Assembly: GCA_965203535.1 (NCBI GenBank)
Contig: OZ241897.1
Location: 2,418,001-2,482,000, forward strand
Direction of reading: 5' to 3'
Source: JAJDTT01 sp022827025
Lineage (GTDB): Bacteria; Acidobacteriota; UBA6911; RPQK01; JAJDTT01
DNA length: 64,000 nucleotides
The notes under the pieces are model-generated. The model was given only the letters and a program-made list of their open reading frames with translations, made no database searches and was not told the DNA's origin. The position numbers and the translations under genes were made by a program. Positions 32,213 through 41,480 of the stretch are shown here, in pieces (position 1 is the first letter of the stretch; the number at the start of each line of letters is the position of its first letter).

Positions 32213-33712
32213 ATGTATTGCCGGTCCCTGCCCCTTTCCTCAGACCCGGCGGCGCTGTACGCCCGGCTGAGCCGGTCCGGCAGCTCCTGGGCGGTCCTGG
32301 ACAGCGGGTGGGATCCCGCAGGGACACGCGCCGGACCCCTTTCCCGGTTCTGTGTCTGCGCCGTGGACCCGTTCGCCCTCCTCACGGCCCGGGGGGACCG
32401 GGCGGTCCTGACCTGGAAGGACGGGCGTTGCGAGCGAGGATCGACCCTGTCGCTGCTCCGGGACGTGCTGCAACGCTTCCGGCTCCCGGACTCGAAATGG
32501 CCCACTCCCTTTCCGGCGGGGGCCATGGGATATTTCGGTTACGAACTCGGGGCGCTGATGGACCCGGCGATCGGTGCGCCCCCGAGATCGGACGAGGAGA
32601 CCGGTCTCCCGGACCTCTGGCTGGGTCTGTTCGATTCCGCGGTGACCATCGACCAGGCGCGGGAACGGGTCCTGCTCACCGCCACCGGCCAGCCCCATAC
32701 GGGCGACCGGGCCCGCCAACGGGCCCAATCGCGGATTCGGGAGCTGACCGCCGCAGTCGAATCCGCGGTAGCCGGCCCGATCCGCGATCCCATACCGGCG
32801 CCATCGCCATCCGCCGCCGGAGACGGCTTCGAGTCCAATTTCACTCCCGCCGGATTCGCCCGAGCGGTCAACCGGATCAAGGAGTTCATCGCCGCCGGAG
32901 ACATCTACCAGGCCAATCTCTCACAGCGCTTCCGGACGCGCTACGAAGGGGATCCCTTCCGGCTTTTCCTGGGACTGCGCCAGGCAGCTCCCGCTCCCTT
33001 CTCCGCCTTCCTGGACGGCGGAGAGTTCGCCGTGGTCAGCATGTCTCCGGAACGCTTCCTGCACCTGGACCCGGAGACGCGCCGGGTCGAAACCCGTCCC
33101 ATCAAGGGCACGCGTCCGCGCGGGCGGACCGCCGCGGAGGACCGTCTCCTGGCCCGGGAGCTCGTCCACAGCGAGAAGGACCGGGCCGAGCACGTCATGA
33201 TCGTGGACCTGGAGCGGAACGACCTGGGCCGGGTGGCCCGGGTGGGCACGGTCCAGGTGCGGGAGCTGTCGCTGCTGGAGACCTTTCCCACGCTGTTTCA
33301 CCTGACCTCGACGGTGGAGGGGACCCTGGCCCCCGGCCGCGACCGCGTGGATCTCCTCAAGGCCACCTTCCCCGGAGGCTCCATCACCGGAGCGCCCAAG
33401 ATCCGCGCCATGCAGGTGATCGACGAGCTAGAGACGGTCCGGCGGGGGATCTACACCGGATCCCTCGGGTACCTGAGCTTCACCGGCGGGATGGACCTGA
33501 ACGTGGCCATTCGCACCATCGTCGTCCGGGACGGGCGGGCGGAGTTTCACGTGGGCGCCGGCATCGTCGCCGACAGCGACCCGGAAGGGGAATACCAGGA
33601 GACGCTGCTCAAGGGCCGTTCCCTGCGGGAGGCGCTGGAGACTGCCGAAAAACCGCATCCGGTCCCGCCGCACCGATCTGCGGCAAGGTTGCTGGCGGAT
33701 CGGATTTTCTAA
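32213..33712 (+). CDS. pabB: Aminodeoxychorismate synthase component I
   Basis: 499 residues from the ATG at 32213, with AGGTGA upstream; a GTG at 32198 inside the cupin gene would add five. Chorismate-binding family: N-terminal anthranilate-synthase-I-like domain, then the catalytic domain with GDIYQANLSQRF, MSPERFL, PIKGTRPRG, IVDLERNDLGRV and GGSITGAPKIRAM. The PIKGT lysine and overall pattern fit PabB better than TrpE. It adds the ammonia-derived amino group to chorismate for p-aminobenzoate/folate. The glutamine amidotransferase (pabA/trpG) and pabC are not in the window. Confidence 0.88.
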   Translation: MYCRSLPLSSDPAALYARLSRSGSSWAVLDSGWDPAGTRAGPLSRFCVCAVDPFALLTARGDRAVLTWKDGRCERGSTLSLLRDVLQRFRLPDSKWPTPFPAGAMGYFGYELGALMDPAIGAPPRSDEETGLPDLWLGLFDSAVTIDQARERVLLTATGQPHTGDRARQRAQSRIRELTAAVESAVAGPIRDPIPAPSPSAAGDGFESNFTPAGFARAVNRIKEFIAAGDIYQANLSQRFRTRYEGDPFRLFLGLRQAAPAPFSAFLDGGEFAVVSMSPERFLHLDPETRRVETRPIKGTRPRGRTAAEDRLLARELVHSEKDRAEHVMIVDLERNDLGRVARVGTVQVRELSLLETFPTLFHLTSTVEGTLAPGRDRVDLLKATFPGGSITGAPKIRAMQVIDELETVRRGIYTGSLGYLSFTGGMDLNVAIRTIVVRDGRAEFHVGAGIVADSDPEGEYQETLLKGRSLREALETAEKPHPVPPHRSAARLLADRIF

Positions 33713-33772
33713 TAGAATAACGGACCTTCCGCCCGGGGACCTCAGGCTTGGGCGTGACGTTTCGAATATGTG

Positions 33773-33849
33773 GTGGGCGTAGCTCAGTCAGGTAGAGCAC
33801 AGGGTTGTGGCCCCTGTGGCCGTGGGTTCAAGTCCCATCGCCCACCCCA
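33773..33849 (+). tRNA. tRNA-His (GTG)
   Basis: A complete cloverleaf. The acceptor stem GTGGGCG pairs with CGCCCAC, anticodon GTG is at 33807-33809 in a CAGGG/CCCTG stem, and the T-arm holds GGTTCAAGTCC. The discriminator base is C, encoded CCA follows, and a G precedes position 1, so the His-specific G-1:C73 pair can form. Confidence 0.95.
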
Positions 33850-33862
33850 TTTCCCGGACAAT

Positions 33863-34269
33863 GGAGGGGCGTCATTCCTGGCGCCCTCTTTCGCGCGTTG
33901 GGTGTACTCGAAGCTCGGCGGCTCGACGTCCCGACCTTTTGCTTTGGAGCTCCCCCACCGGCCCCGGTCCGGTGAAATCCTGCGAGAAAAAGAAGGAGTG
34001 GGGGTTTTCCTACCCCCACTCCCTCGGGGGGACTGAAAGTCCCCCCTCCTATTCGCCCAACTCCGGCCCCACCGGAGCCCAGCGAAGGCAACGGCGGCGA
34101 AGAGGGGACAAGAATGTCCCCCCTCCGAGGGTGCCCCATGTTTTTCAAAGAAGGGGAAGCCGGTCCGTTCGATCTCTTTCGCGCCGTGCGGAGGGGGCAG
34201 AGACGATGCGACCGCCCGATTTTTTTCGAATGCGAGGTCGTAAGACGGCGCCAAGAATGACGCCGCTCC
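33863..34269. mobile_element. MITE-like element with 26-bp terminal inverted repeats, copy 2
   Basis: 407 bp. The left end is 33863-33888 and the right end 34244-34269; the right end is identical to that of copy 1. It carries extra internal hairpins (33997-34020, 34027-34045, about 34102-34122). It starts 13 bases after tRNA-His and ends two bases before the stop codon of the GNAT gene. No coding frame. Confidence 0.75.
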
Positions 34270-34271
34270 CC

Positions 34272-35471
34272 CTAGAAATGCTCGCTGCACCAGGGGGGCG
34301 TGTCGACGCGGAACATGGCGTCGGCTTCGGCGATCTTCTCGGGGTTGCGGGCCCGGATGCGGGATGCCTGGACCAGGGTGAGGAAGCTCACTCCGCCGAG
34401 GTAGACGGCGCCCAGCTCGTTGGCCGTGAGCTCCAGGTCCGGCTGCCGGGTGGTGGGCCGGCAGGCGGCGCCGTCGGGACCGCCCTCCAACTCGAAACGG
34501 CCCCGGTTCCAGGGGCAGCTCGCATCCTCCAATTCCAGAATCAGCCTGCCTGATGAAGCGTACCGCCGGGCCGAGAGCGCCGCCGGCGCGTCCACGAGGC
34601 GAAGCCAGAGAGAATCGCAGGGAGTGCGTTTCAGATGGCGCGGGTCGGCCAGCATCCAGAGCAGAGGGTCCTGCAGGGGGCGGTGGCCGGCCCGGATGCG
34701 GGTCATCAGGTCCACTCCGAAGCAGAACTGCCAAAGCGCTCTCTGGGCGCGCGCGTTGATGCCGCAGAGTTCCTCCACGACGACGGTGTGGTCCTGGGGA
34801 CGGATCCGGTAGAGAGCATAGCCTTCGACGCTGGACCCCTCCCGGTACACGGCACGGATCAACCGCGTCAGGTTCCGGCGGTCCCGGTCCTTGGGGTCGC
34901 CGAGAGCCAGTTCCCAACGCGCGGTTCGGCGATGGATGGCCCCGGCTCGCCCATAACAGGCTTGCTCGCGAACCTCCGGCAACAGTTTGAGCGCCTCGGA
35001 CCGGGAAACGTAGTCCACCCCCCCGGCGCCCGAGTCGCCCGGGATCATCTGCGTCCGCAGCCGGTCGATGGACCAGGACTCGTGGAAGGTGGCGATCCCG
35101 TATCCGAACCGGCCGTAGATGATGCTCTCGGAGGCGTAGAGACCGGTGGCGGGCTCTCCCCGGTCATGCATGTCCCGGAGCTGGCGGTTCATCATCCGGG
35201 TCATGAGCCCGCGCCGCCGGTGGGTGGGCTGGACCGTCACGCCGGCCACTCCGGCCATGGGGAGCCAGCCTCCCGGGATCCGCATCCGGAAGGTGTGGAC
35301 GTTGATGGTGCCTACGATCCGGCCCAAGTCGTACGCGGCCAGCGACCGGTCCAGTTCCACCGGAGTGTTCAGTAGCTGCGATTCCGGGATGCTGTATCCG
35401 AAACCGCTGAACTTGGCCCGGATCCAGGCCGGATAGTCTTCGGAGGGAAGGGCCCGCAACTCGATGCTCAT
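34272..35471 (-). CDS. GNAT N-acetyltransferase, Eis-like
   Basis: 399 residues. The N-terminal GNAT domain holds the acetyl-CoA loop VTVQPTHRRRGLMTRMM. A second GNAT-like half follows, and the C-terminal region resembles the SCP2-like module of the Eis/COG4552 family (PDLELTANELGAVYLGG). Family members acetylate amines on small molecules, including aminoglycosides. The ATG overlaps the TGA of the upstream deacetylase-like gene (ATGA), so translation is coupled. Its place at the end of the importer operon suggests acetylation of the imported compound or a product of it; that is inference. Confidence 0.8.
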   Translation of the reverse strand: MSIELRALPSEDYPAWIRAKFSGFGYSIPESQLLNTPVELDRSLAAYDLGRIVGTINVHTFRMRIPGGWLPMAGVAGVTVQPTHRRRGLMTRMMNRQLRDMHDRGEPATGLYASESIIYGRFGYGIATFHESWSIDRLRTQMIPGDSGAGGVDYVSRSEALKLLPEVREQACYGRAGAIHRRTARWELALGDPKDRDRRNLTRLIRAVYREGSSVEGYALYRIRPQDHTVVVEELCGINARAQRALWQFCFGVDLMTRIRAGHRPLQDPLLWMLADPRHLKRTPCDSLWLRLVDAPAALSARRYASSGRLILELEDASCPWNRGRFELEGGPDGAACRPTTRQPDLELTANELGAVYLGGVSFLTLVQASRIRARNPEKIAEADAMFRVDTPPWCSEHF

Positions 35472-37675
35472 TTGTCCTCCGGCAGGAGCTCGACTTCGAC
35501 CCTGAACTGCCGGAATCGATTCTGATCTCCCTCCAGCTCGAAGCTCAGGATGTTCTCGGGACGAGACCTGCAGACCTGGACCCGCGTCCAGTCCCGGGCT
35601 CGAACGGTAATTCGATAATCCCGCTCCGGCAGGACGTTGTAAAGGCAGAGGCCGTGGCGGCGAATCAGCTTGAGATCCAGGGTGACGGTCGAGCCGGCGC
35701 CGTCGTAGACCGCGTTCAAGATCCGGAGGCCCTTGGAGTTGGCGTTCAGAAGCAGCGGGCAACCGGGGGGCGGCGGCGCCAACCGGAGGGTCACCTGCTC
35801 TCCGGGGTCCAGGGGAGGCGCCGTGAAATAGCGTCCGTCCACGATGTGAACGTAGTTCACTCCGTCCGCCGAGACCCCTTCCACCGGAACGTCGCTCTCC
35901 ACCATGAACCCTTCCAGGCGCCTGCCCGTGGGGTTCGCCACGGTCACGCTCCCGGGAGAGTTCGCGCGGAAGCGGAGGGACTCATAGTCGGTCATCGTCT
36001 CGTACAGCATCTTCTCGCTGGCCAACCAGAAGCCGAGGCGTTCGGCACGGGTGATGGCGTAGATCAGGTAGTCCAGGGTCCCCCGTCCGTGGTTGACGCT
36101 GGCGTCGGCGCTGAAGAGGGGATGGTATTGGAGCGTGTAGACTCCGTTGTCCAACCAGTATGGGTCTTCGTCCCCCGCTCCGGCCCCCAACTCGAACTCC
36201 CAAGGCGGCTTGCGGGTGGAGGCTTGCTGCGCCGGCGACGGGGCCTTCCCGTGCCGGCCCGAGTAGATCAGGTCCACCAGGCGGTAGTCGCAGTCGTACT
36301 CGTGGGTCCGGTCCCAACCCCGCAGGGCCTCGTGCTTCTCCACGCGGGTGATGACCGGGTGGTAGGGGAACCAGAAACCGCTGCTGGCCACGGTGTAGCT
36401 GCCGTCGGTCTCGTAGGCGTGCTCGCCATATTCCCACATGTCGTAGAAGCAGAAGGTGCAGGTTCCCAACAGGTACGGCACCTGCTCGTACGCGTATTCC
36501 ATGGCGTCCAGGGTCTCGGGGTGGGCGTGGGCGCCGCCGTGCCGGCCGCAGGTGTAGACCCGGATCCCCAGGCGCTCCTCCGTGATCCGGATGTGGTCGT
36601 AGAGCCCCTTTCCCACCAGGTAGGTGGGGGGACCGCCCACCAGGCTGTCGTTGTGGAGTCCCGCCTCCAGGAACTCGTACTTGCCGACCTCGCGAACCCA
36701 GAGCCGGGACTGCTCCTCGGTGGCGGAATCGGCCGCGATGTCCGGATCCAGGATGTCCCAACTGGCCGGCACCAGGTTGGCCGCTTCGTACTCCAACATG
36801 GCCAGGTCGGCCGACTGGTCCACGTCGTGCCGCAGGGAGAGGACGCCCCGGTAGCTTCCGAACGCGCGCAGCCGGGAGGCGGGCAGTGACTGGTTCCGTT
36901 CCTTGAGAAGACGAGCCAGGAAGTAGACCAGCGTGTCCCCCCAGTGGACCGGATTGTTCCAGTTCCGGATCTCGTCCACGTAGAGGTGGGCCTGCAGCAC
37001 GCCGCCCAGGAACTCGAAGACCTGGTTGGCCACGTAGAGGGTGTTGCCGGTGAGGACGATCCCGGCGCCGAGCCGGCTCCGGGTGGCCGTCGAGGCGTTC
37101 CGGAGGTCTCCCGTAATCTCGTAGAGGCCGGCTGCGACCTCTGCGCCTGCGGCGGCCTCGACCCGGTGGACGGCCGCGCCGCGGGCGCCCGTGACGTAGA
37201 GATCGTCCCAGATGGACGTGTCGCCGAACGGGGAGTCGGCGGTCCATCCCCATCCGCTGTAGCCCTGTGGCCGTTCCGGCCGGGACCGCTCCAGACCCAG
37301 GAGAGAGTCGGGGAGATTGGTCCTGCCCGTGACCATGAGAAAGAAATCCGGGTCCCGGAGGCGGTCTTCGATCCGGGTAACCGTGGCCTCTTCGAGCCGG
37401 GCGGCGTTGGGGATCACGAGAGTCTGGTACTCCCGGATCGATTCCCGCAGCTCCTCCTCGTTGACGGTGTCGTGCTTCAGGTTCAGCCGGTTGAGGAAGG
37501 CGGAGGCGGCGTTGGGGGCCAGGTAGGCGTACTCCCCCTTGAGCCAGCGGGCCGGCTCGCCCCGGGCATCGGTGAACTCGTAGATCCGGTCTTCTGCCTG
37601 GGCCTCCTTGACATAGAGTTGCCGCGAATTCTCGCTCTTGAGCAGGGCGAAGTTCTGGCGCAGGGTCGATGGCAT
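35468..37675 (-). CDS. Large protein with a polysaccharide-deacetylase-like HDVD motif
   Basis: 735 residues. Residues 280-430 look like a NodB/polysaccharide-deacetylase-type barrel: LSLRHDVDQSADLAML (H283, D284, D286 as metal/catalytic candidates), then later H-rich loops (GLHND, RHGGAHAHPETLD). The last 150 residues are beta-rich (VTVANPTGRRLEGFMV) and suggest a carbohydrate-binding sandwich. No signal peptide is evident. ATG 37673-37675 is chosen for GAGGAG about eight bases upstream. It sits between the permease genes and the GNAT gene, overlapping the latter. I do not recognise the exact family; a sugar- or peptide-amide hydrolase acting on an imported substrate is a reasonable guess. 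Confidence 0.55.
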   Translation of the reverse strand: MPSTLRQNFALLKSENSRQLYVKEAQAEDRIYEFTDARGEPARWLKGEYAYLAPNAASAFLNRLNLKHDTVNEEELRESIREYQTLVIPNAARLEEATVTRIEDRLRDPDFFLMVTGRTNLPDSLLGLERSRPERPQGYSGWGWTADSPFGDTSIWDDLYVTGARGAAVHRVEAAAGAEVAAGLYEITGDLRNASTATRSRLGAGIVLTGNTLYVANQVFEFLGGVLQAHLYVDEIRNWNNPVHWGDTLVYFLARLLKERNQSLPASRLRAFGSYRGVLSLRHDVDQSADLAMLEYEAANLVPASWDILDPDIAADSATEEQSRLWVREVGKYEFLEAGLHNDSLVGGPPTYLVGKGLYDHIRITEERLGIRVYTCGRHGGAHAHPETLDAMEYAYEQVPYLLGTCTFCFYDMWEYGEHAYETDGSYTVASSGFWFPYHPVITRVEKHEALRGWDRTHEYDCDYRLVDLIYSGRHGKAPSPAQQASTRKPPWEFELGAGAGDEDPYWLDNGVYTLQYHPLFSADASVNHGRGTLDYLIYAITRAERLGFWLASEKMLYETMTDYESLRFRANSPGSVTVANPTGRRLEGFMVESDVPVEGVSADGVNYVHIVDGRYFTAPPLDPGEQVTLRLAPPPPGCPLLLNANSKGLRILNAVYDGAGSTVTLDLKLIRRHGLCLYNVLPERDYRITVRARDWTRVQVCRSRPENILSFELEGDQNRFRQFRVEVELLPEDK

Positions 37676-37717
37676 TTCGGTCACTCCTCATCGAATCTCC
37701 CGGCGAGGGAAGGTTTT

Positions 37718-38572
37718 TCAGATCTTCAGACGGGGGTCCAAGGCGTCCCGGAGTCCGTCCCCGAGAAAATTTACGCTCAACAGGCTCACGAAAATCAAGA
37801 GTCCCGGGAACACGGCCAACCAGGGGGCGACCTTCAAGTAGTGCTGAGCATTGAGCAGCATGTTGCCCCAACTGGGAAGGGGAGGCTGGATGCCGAGCCC
37901 CAGGTAGCTGAGGCTGGACTCGGCCAGGATGGCGTAACCCAGGTTGAGGGTGGCGTAGACGATGATGGGCGCCATGGTGTTGGGCAGGATGTGGCGCAGG
38001 ATGATCCTCCAGTGGGGAATCCCCACCACCCTGGCCGAGTCCACGAACTCCATTTCCCGCAGGGAGAGGAAGGAGCCGCGAACGATGCGCGCCAGGCTCA
38101 TCCACCCGAAGATCACCAGGATGCCGACGATCTCCCAGACGGTCCCCTTCCCCAGGCGGGAGAGGATCAGGAGCAGGGGCAGGCTGGGTATGGAGAGCAT
38201 GAGGTCGGCGAACCGCATCAGCAGGGTGTCGACGAAGCCTCCGAAGTATCCCGAGACGGCGCCGATGAGGATGCCGGCCAGGGCGCTCAGCAAGGCTGCC
38301 GAGAGTCCCACGAAGAGGGAGACCCGCCCTCCCTGGAGCAGCCGCGTCAGGACGTCGCGGCCCAGCTCGTCCGTCCCCAGCCAGTGGGACGCGGAGGGCG
38401 GCTGCAGATTCTGGTGCAGATGGACCCGGCTGTAGCTGTGAGGCGAGAGCCAGGGTCCCAGCAGCGAAACCAGGGCGATGATTCCCAGCACGCTCAACGA
38501 GATCATGGCCAGGCGATGCCGGCGGAGCCTCTGCCAGGCGGTGACGCCCGATCGGTTTCGAGACGGTTCCAT
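37718..38572 (-). CDS. dppC: ABC transporter permease, DppC/OppC type
   Basis: 284 residues with six predicted membrane helices. It has the DppC-type N-terminal extension (RLRRHRLAMISLSVLGIIAL), the segment HWLGTDELGRDVLTRLLQGGRVSL and the EAA-loop counterpart EFVDSARVVGIPHWRIILRHILPN, which contacts the ATPases. It partners with the permease at 38582-39538 (gap of nine bases), the binding protein at 39632 and the divergent ATPases at 41481-43450. The likely substrate class is di/oligopeptides or similar; nickel or sugar oligomers cannot be excluded. Confidence 0.9.
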   Translation of the reverse strand: MEPSRNRSGVTAWQRLRRHRLAMISLSVLGIIALVSLLGPWLSPHSYSRVHLHQNLQPPSASHWLGTDELGRDVLTRLLQGGRVSLFVGLSAALLSALAGILIGAVSGYFGGFVDTLLMRFADLMLSIPSLPLLLILSRLGKGTVWEIVGILVIFGWMSLARIVRGSFLSLREMEFVDSARVVGIPHWRIILRHILPNTMAPIIVYATLNLGYAILAESSLSYLGLGIQPPLPSWGNMLLNAQHYLKVAPWLAVFPGLLIFVSLLSVNFLGDGLRDALDPRLKI

Positions 38573-38581
38573 GGTCGCCGG

Positions 38582-39538
38582 TTACTCCATTCGGATCCTG
38601 GGGTCCAAGAAGGCGTAGGCCACTTCCGCCAGCAGATTGAACAGGGCCACCAGCAATCCGAAGATGAGGAAGATGGCCATGGCCAGGTAGTAGTCGTTGT
38701 TCATCAGCGAATCGAAGATCAGTCTCCCCATGCCGGGCCAGGAGAAGACGATCTCGGTCACCACGGCTCCGCCGATCAGGGCGGGGATGGTCAGGGCGAT
38801 CAGGGTCACGATGGGAATCAGTGCGTTCCGGAGGGCGTGGCGCACCCAGATCACCCTTCCCGCGAGACCCTTGGCCCGGGCCGTCAGAATGTAGTCCTGG
38901 CGGATCACCTCCAACAGGCTGGAGCGCATGTAGCGCATCCAGCTGGCGGTGCTGAAAAAGCTCAGCACCAGAACCGGAGCGACGTAGTACCGGGCCTGTC
39001 CCCAGAAGCCCAGACCCGGCTCGATGGAGGGATGCCCTCCCGGCGGCAGCCAGCCGAGAACCACCGAGAAGAGGAGGATCACCAGAATCCCCGACCAGAA
39101 GACGGGGAAGGAGATTCCCACGAAGGCGACCAGCGAGAGGAGATAGTCCGCCACGGAATACTGGCGCAGAGCGCTGTAGACCCCGATGGGTATGGCGATG
39201 AGGATGCTCAACAGCAGGCTGAGTCCGGTCAGGGCCAGGGTGTTGGCCAGACGCTGGGGAAGGATGCTGGTGATGGGCCGATGGTAGAGGCGAGAATATC
39301 CCAGGTTCCCCTGAGCGACCTGGGACAGCCAGCGGAAGTACTGGACATGAATCGGATCGTCCAGGCCATAGACGGCCCTCAGCCGCTCGACCTCCTCCGG
39401 AGTCACGTTGGGATTGGACAGCACCAGCATGTCCATGGGGTCCCCGGGCGCCAGTTGCATCAGGGTGAAGACCACGACGGTGACGAAGAAGACCACCGGG
39501 ATGGTTTGGAGGGACCGTCTCAACAGGTGTTGAAACAT
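38582..39538 (-). CDS. dppB: ABC transporter permease, DppB/OppB type
   Basis: 318 residues. N-terminal helix followed by the long periplasmic loop typical of DppB (QLAPGDPMDMLV, VYGLDDPIHVQYFRWL), then five further helices and the ATPase-coupling loop DYILTARAKGLAGRVIWVRHALRNA. The C-terminus AYAFLDPRIRME is the family ending. Second membrane subunit of the importer; co-transcribed with dppC and the binding protein gene upstream. Confidence 0.9.
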   Translation of the reverse strand: MFQHLLRRSLQTIPVVFFVTVVVFTLMQLAPGDPMDMLVLSNPNVTPEEVERLRAVYGLDDPIHVQYFRWLSQVAQGNLGYSRLYHRPITSILPQRLANTLALTGLSLLLSILIAIPIGVYSALRQYSVADYLLSLVAFVGISFPVFWSGILVILLFSVVLGWLPPGGHPSIEPGLGFWGQARYYVAPVLVLSFFSTASWMRYMRSSLLEVIRQDYILTARAKGLAGRVIWVRHALRNALIPIVTLIALTIPALIGGAVVTEIVFSWPGMGRLIFDSLMNNDYYLAMAIFLIFGLLVALFNLLAEVAYAFLDPRIRME

Positions 39539-39626
39539 GGTTTGAGTTTGTCTGGAAAGCTCAACGTTTGGGGGACGATTTGATGGTCATCCGGTGCTGT
39601 GTTGATGTTGTGTTCCTCTGGAGTTC

Positions 39627-39690
39627 GGCGCCTATAAGACGCCGGTCCCGGTCGGCGCCGGGGACGACGCCGCTCCGGACGCCGGTCCCA
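39627..39690. repeat. Short GACGCC/GCTCC repeat overlapping a gene end
   Basis: GACGCCGGTCCCGGTCGGCGC at 39638-39658 and GACGCCGCTCC at 39666-39676 recur almost exactly at 63427-63479 and, more loosely, at 53246-53296. The GACGCCGCTCC end is also the outer end of the two MITE-like elements. Here the repeat forms the last codons and stop of the binding-protein gene. Confidence 0.65.
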
Positions 39691-41365
39691 GGCGCCAGTT
39701 TTCGACTCCCCATCCCAGGTATTGATCCGGTAACGGGACGTAGCCGGTCAGGCGCCGGTCCATGCTCACGACCCGGACGTGCCAGTACAGGGGCAGGGTG
39801 GGCAGCTCGCGAACCCAGATTTCCTGCTGGCGGCGCAGCAGGCCGTAGCGCTCCTCGTCGTCGATGGTGCCCAGCGCCTGACGGATCAGGTCCTTGTTCT
39901 CCTGGACCGCGTCCCAGGGCGACCCTTCCGTCAACTGATCCAGGTTCGTGCCCCTGGGCAACCATAGCCCATGGGCGGACACCGTGGCCTCGGGCTGGAT
40001 CACCCAGCGCCAGACGGCCACGCCTCCGGGTTGCAGATTCTGCCTCTGCAGCGTGTCGGGAAAGAGCATCCGCGCCGACTCGGGCCGGATTTCCACCTGG
40101 ATGCCCAACTCCTGCCACAGGGCCTGGAGCACCGACACCACCTGCAGCCGGGTCCTGTCCCCCGCGATCGTGATCAGGGTCAGGCGCATGGGCTCTCCCC
40201 GGGCGTTCCGGAGCGGCCCGTCCCCTTCCCTGGACCAGCCGGCCTGCTCCAGGAGTCTTTGCGCCCGTTCCGGATCGTAGCCATACCGGAACAGCTTGGG
40301 GTTGTGAGCCGGATGACTGGGATGGACCCAGGAGTGGGCCGGGGGTTGCTTTCCCCGAAAGATGGCGTGGTTGATCCCGGCCCGGTCGATGGCCAGGAGG
40401 AGTGCCCGCCGCACCCTCAGGTCGTCGAAGGGAGGGTGCTTGATCTGCAAGGTGGCATGCTCCAGCCAAGCCGAATCGACATACCGGATGTCGATCCCGG
40501 GAGTCTCCTCCAATTCGCGGGCCTGTTCCAGAGTGAGCCAGCCGTCCGTCAGGTGGACCTGCCGGGTGGAGACGGCGATGGCCAAGGCGTTGAGATCGGG
40601 AATCACCCGCACCAGGATCCGCTCCAGGTTGGGCGGCGGGCCCAGGTTGTAGGCTGGATTGCGGACCAGCAGGATATGGCTGCCCGAGGCCCATTCCCGG
40701 ACTTGGAAGGGACCGTTCGCCTTCGGATAGACGCTGACCCTCTCGTCGGCCAGGAACCGGTCCCAATAGGCTCCTCCCTCCGAGCGGTACTGCTCCCAGA
40801 TGGGCCGGTAGTAGCCCTCGGGGATGAGGCGCAAGCGGAGGTCTGCGTTCCCGAAGGGCCACAGCGTCCTGTAGAACACCCGGATGGTGTGCGAATCCAG
40901 GGCCCGGACATCGCCGATGGGCTCCATGTAGGACGCCCCGTGGGGGTACTGCCCGTCACTCATGAGCTCCCAGGCGAAGGCGGCGTCGCGGGCGGTGATC
41001 TCGGTTCCGTCGGCCCATTCGAGACCCCGCCTCAGACGGAACGTGGCGTGCATCGCCCCCTTTTCGTAATCCACCTTCAAGAGGCCGTTCTCCAGGCTGG
41101 GCAACTCGGTGCAGAGCACGCAGTAGGGCCGCCGCCGGGAATCGACGAGCAACAGCGGACGCCAGATGAAGGAGCCCACGTCGCCCGAAACCATGAGGTT
41201 CCCTACGATTCCGAAGAGAGCGTCCGGTTCCTGGGAAACGCCGATCACCAAGGTCCTGCCGGGCTCCGGAATGGGAAGATCCGCCTGCCCGCCACAACCG
41301 GGAGCGGCCACACAGACGAAGGCCGCCAGGAGCGAAAACCGAAAAACCAGCAGCGCCGTCGACAT
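39632..41365 (-). CDS. dppA: ABC transporter substrate-binding lipoprotein, family 5
   Basis: 577 residues. Lipobox APGC (Cys25) after a hydrophobic signal, so membrane-tethered in the periplasm. SBP_bac_5 features: VIGVSQEPDALF at the start, FRLRRGLEWADGTEITARDAAFAW, and FDDLRVRRALLLAIDRAGI in the middle. Binds the ligand for the DppBCDF-like importer. The start ATG 41363-41365 is used because the frame further upstream is antisense to the divergent promoter. The last codons (residues about 565-577, PASGAASSPAPTG) come from a GC-rich repeat that has replaced or extended the natural C-terminus. Confidence 0.88.
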   Translation of the reverse strand: MSTALLVFRFSLLAAFVCVAAPGCGGQADLPIPEPGRTLVIGVSQEPDALFGIVGNLMVSGDVGSFIWRPLLLVDSRRRPYCVLCTELPSLENGLLKVDYEKGAMHATFRLRRGLEWADGTEITARDAAFAWELMSDGQYPHGASYMEPIGDVRALDSHTIRVFYRTLWPFGNADLRLRLIPEGYYRPIWEQYRSEGGAYWDRFLADERVSVYPKANGPFQVREWASGSHILLVRNPAYNLGPPPNLERILVRVIPDLNALAIAVSTRQVHLTDGWLTLEQARELEETPGIDIRYVDSAWLEHATLQIKHPPFDDLRVRRALLLAIDRAGINHAIFRGKQPPAHSWVHPSHPAHNPKLFRYGYDPERAQRLLEQAGWSREGDGPLRNARGEPMRLTLITIAGDRTRLQVVSVLQALWQELGIQVEIRPESARMLFPDTLQRQNLQPGGVAVWRWVIQPEATVSAHGLWLPRGTNLDQLTEGSPWDAVQENKDLIRQALGTIDDEERYGLLRRQQEIWVRELPTLPLYWHVRVVSMDRRLTGYVPLPDQYLGWGVENWRLGPASGAASSPAPTGTGVL

Positions 41366-41386
41366 CTTCAGTCCCTGTCTCTCATC

Positions 41387-41416
41387 TTGCCCGACCCGGG
41401 CTCGCGGCGGTATATT
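41387..41416 (+). promoter_or_regulatory. Sigma-70-type promoter of the ATPase genes in the divergent importer region
   Basis: TTGCCC (41387-41392), an 18-base spacer and TATATT (41411-41416) face the dppD/dppF genes. Transcription would start near 41423, which makes the ATG at 41427 almost leaderless and favours the GTG at 41481. A weaker minus-strand pair (TTGACC with AATATA) overlaps it and could serve the dppA side. Confidence 0.55.
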
Positions 41417-41480
41417 GGCCGCCTCCATGGGCCGGGGTCAACAGCCTCTGGCGAAAGTCCCGCGTCGAGGATCCGCACCT

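Noticed and set aside
36944..39583. Plus-strand open frame of about 879 codons
   Set aside because: It lies opposite the two permeases and the deacetylase-like protein. The translation is His/Gln/Asp-rich low-complexity sequence.
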